From Akkermansia muciniphila (lineage in GTDB: Bacteria > Verrucomicrobiota > Verrucomicrobiia > Verrucomicrobiales > Akkermansiaceae), in assembly GCA_945888515.1 (NCBI GenBank), contig CAMDAD010000022.1, forward strand, positions 1-51,355: DNA of 51,355 nucleotides, in the 5' to 3' direction. The notes under the pieces are model-generated. The model made no database searches, had not been told where the DNA came from, and saw only the letters and a list, made by a program, of their open reading frames with translations. Below are positions 50,640 to 51,355 of the stretch, in pieces. Positions within the stretch are counted from its first letter, which is position 1. The number at the start of each line of letters is the position of its first letter. Made by a program: the position numbers and the translations under genes.

Positions 50640-51355
50640 CTAAAGTTCTCCGCTAAAGGCTTGGTGCAGCAGCGACTTCTTCAACGCCTCCAGCGCGGCG
50701 TGCTTCCGCTCGTAGAGGCGGGCGAGGCGTTGGGTTTCTTCGCGGAGGGAGGAGAGTTGCGCGACGACTGGCTTCTGAACTGGTAGCGGCGGCAAGACCA
50801 CGCTCACGCTGTTGAATTTCGACTTGTTGACGATTGGGACTGTCGTTCCCGAGGCCAAGGACTCCAACTGCGATTTGAAGACAGGTGAGAGCGACTGAAA
50901 GAACATGAACTCTGGAATCGCTTGGCTTTCGTCTGGCAGGATGGCGTTGATTTGTTGGTTGAACGCAACGGGCACAGTGTTCAGGCCAATTTTCCCCAAA
51001 TTGCCGATGCACGAAACCAAGATTGATTTCGCGGGAAGCGTGCGGGCGACTGCCGCCCCCGCCTCCGAAAGGCCATCGGGCGCGGAATCGAAAGCCTCGT
51101 CGCAGAGTTCCGGCGGCTTAACGAGAGGCATGAAATCGCCGTAGAAATCTGCGTTGTTCTTTGGCGGAGTTGTCCCGGTGGCGGTCGTGAATATATCTCC
51201 CAATGTCTTCTCCACCCACCCCGGGCCGCGCTGGGTGAAGACGGATTGGAGGTGGCTTTCGAAGAGGGCGCGGGCGTTTTGGAGGTTCTTTTCGGCGTTG
51301 GCTTTGGCGGTGGCGAGGCCCTCAAACGCTTCGTCCAGCAGGCCGACGATCCGCT
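50640..51355 (-). CDS. hsdS: Type I restriction specificity subunit, 5' part beyond the edge
   Basis: The C-terminal 237 residues of HsdS, open at the right edge. At its beginning is the central conserved coiled coil ([13 protein letters not shown], then [14 protein letters not shown]), then a second target-recognition domain starting with W-V-E-K-T-L-G-D-I, and a C-terminal conserved helix ([17 protein letters not shown]). A GTG near 51215 could be mistaken for a start, but the coding pattern continues to the edge. HsdS chooses the DNA target; hsdM is expected upstream, outside the window. Confidence 0.9.
   Translation of the reverse strand, partial: RIVGLLDEAFEGLATAKANAEKNLQNARALFESHLQSVFTQRGPGWVEKTLGDIFTTATGTTPPKNNADFYGDFMPLVKPPELCDEAFDSAPDGLSEAGAAVARTLPAKSILVSCIGNLGKIGLNTVPVAFNQQINAILPDESQAIPEFMFFQSLSPVFKSQLESLASGTTVPIVNKSKFNSVSVVLPPLPVQKPVVAQLSSLREETQRLARLYERKHAALEALKKSLLHQAFSGEL

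Noticed and set aside
51000-51325. Separate proline/serine-rich protein in another minus frame
   Set aside because: It is a shadow of hsdS; the hsdS frame carries the conserved central coiled coil across the same bases.
1-51355. CTAAC/GTTAG as a DNA-uptake or restriction-related word
   Set aside because: Counting by eye gives about fifty copies on both strands, no more than expected by chance for a 5-mer.

Overview
The window looks like a chromosomal segment from a Verrucomicrobiota-type bacterium (moderate confidence, by family content rather than any marker gene). Supporting signs are a Tat-exported Gfo/Idh oxidoreductase with a PmoA-like (DUF6807) protein and a DUF3500 protein, a DUF1080 sugar hydrolase, a complete alternative complex III (Act) operon, helical-repeat secreted proteins, few Shine-Dalgarno sequences, and short palindromic intergenic repeats. 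No 16S or ribosomal genes are present to confirm this. Most of the window is ordinary, moderately GC-rich core DNA. The right end, from about 45 kb, is an accessory defence locus that runs off the edge.

Left part (1-22.3 kb). A leftward operon carries tmk, a DUF3500 protein, a PmoA-like protein and a Gfo/Idh oxidoreductase. It is followed by ptsI and an S41 protease (rightward), then a two-domain FKBP with a DUF1080 hydrolase (leftward, with a terminator), then dinG with a four-EF-hand protein, and an orphan HicB antitoxin. Rightward genes follow: ftsK, a MarR regulator, pgeF-ispE (overlapping by 4 nt) and ppdK. A BlaI-type repressor is divergent from ppdK across a region holding a BlaI-like dyad and a sigma70-like promoter. 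Both BlaI and PPDK carry Lys/Ala-rich tails. After ppdK come a strong terminator, a tRNA-Leu(UAA) gene and what looks like a decayed integrase N-terminus.

Central respiratory operon (23.1-35.3 kb, leftward). actA-actB-actC-actD-actE-actF, a cytochrome c, a CcoN-like membrane protein, a CcoO-like cytochrome and a second cytochrome c form one gene string with short gaps. A perfect TGTGA-N6-TCACA dyad lies just upstream of actA. The CcoN-like protein aligns well with cbb3 oxidase subunit I. It has lost all three CuB histidines, the cross-linked tyrosine position and the GHVH heme-ligand motif, and the CcoO-like partner has Cys in place of its heme-ligand Met. So the module beside the quinol-oxidising complex cannot be a normal oxygen reductase. 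This is the most striking system in the window.

Right part (35.4-51.4 kb). A BNR_4 secreted protein and a Ste24-type M48 protease are followed by two coupled helical-repeat proteins, a small membrane protein and RNase R. A 24-nt palindromic repeat sits immediately after the stop codons of both the Ste24 and RNase R genes. Beyond a REP-like repeat cluster lies a defence locus: a PD-(D/E)XK/DUF4268 nuclease facing a type I restriction operon. In that operon an AAA ATPase and a TOPRIM-like DUF4276 protein are nested between hsdS and hsdR, an arrangement resembling RloAB/AbiL or split OLD systems. HsdR carries an unusual Cys-rich triple repeat. hsdS is cut by the window edge and hsdM is presumably beyond it.
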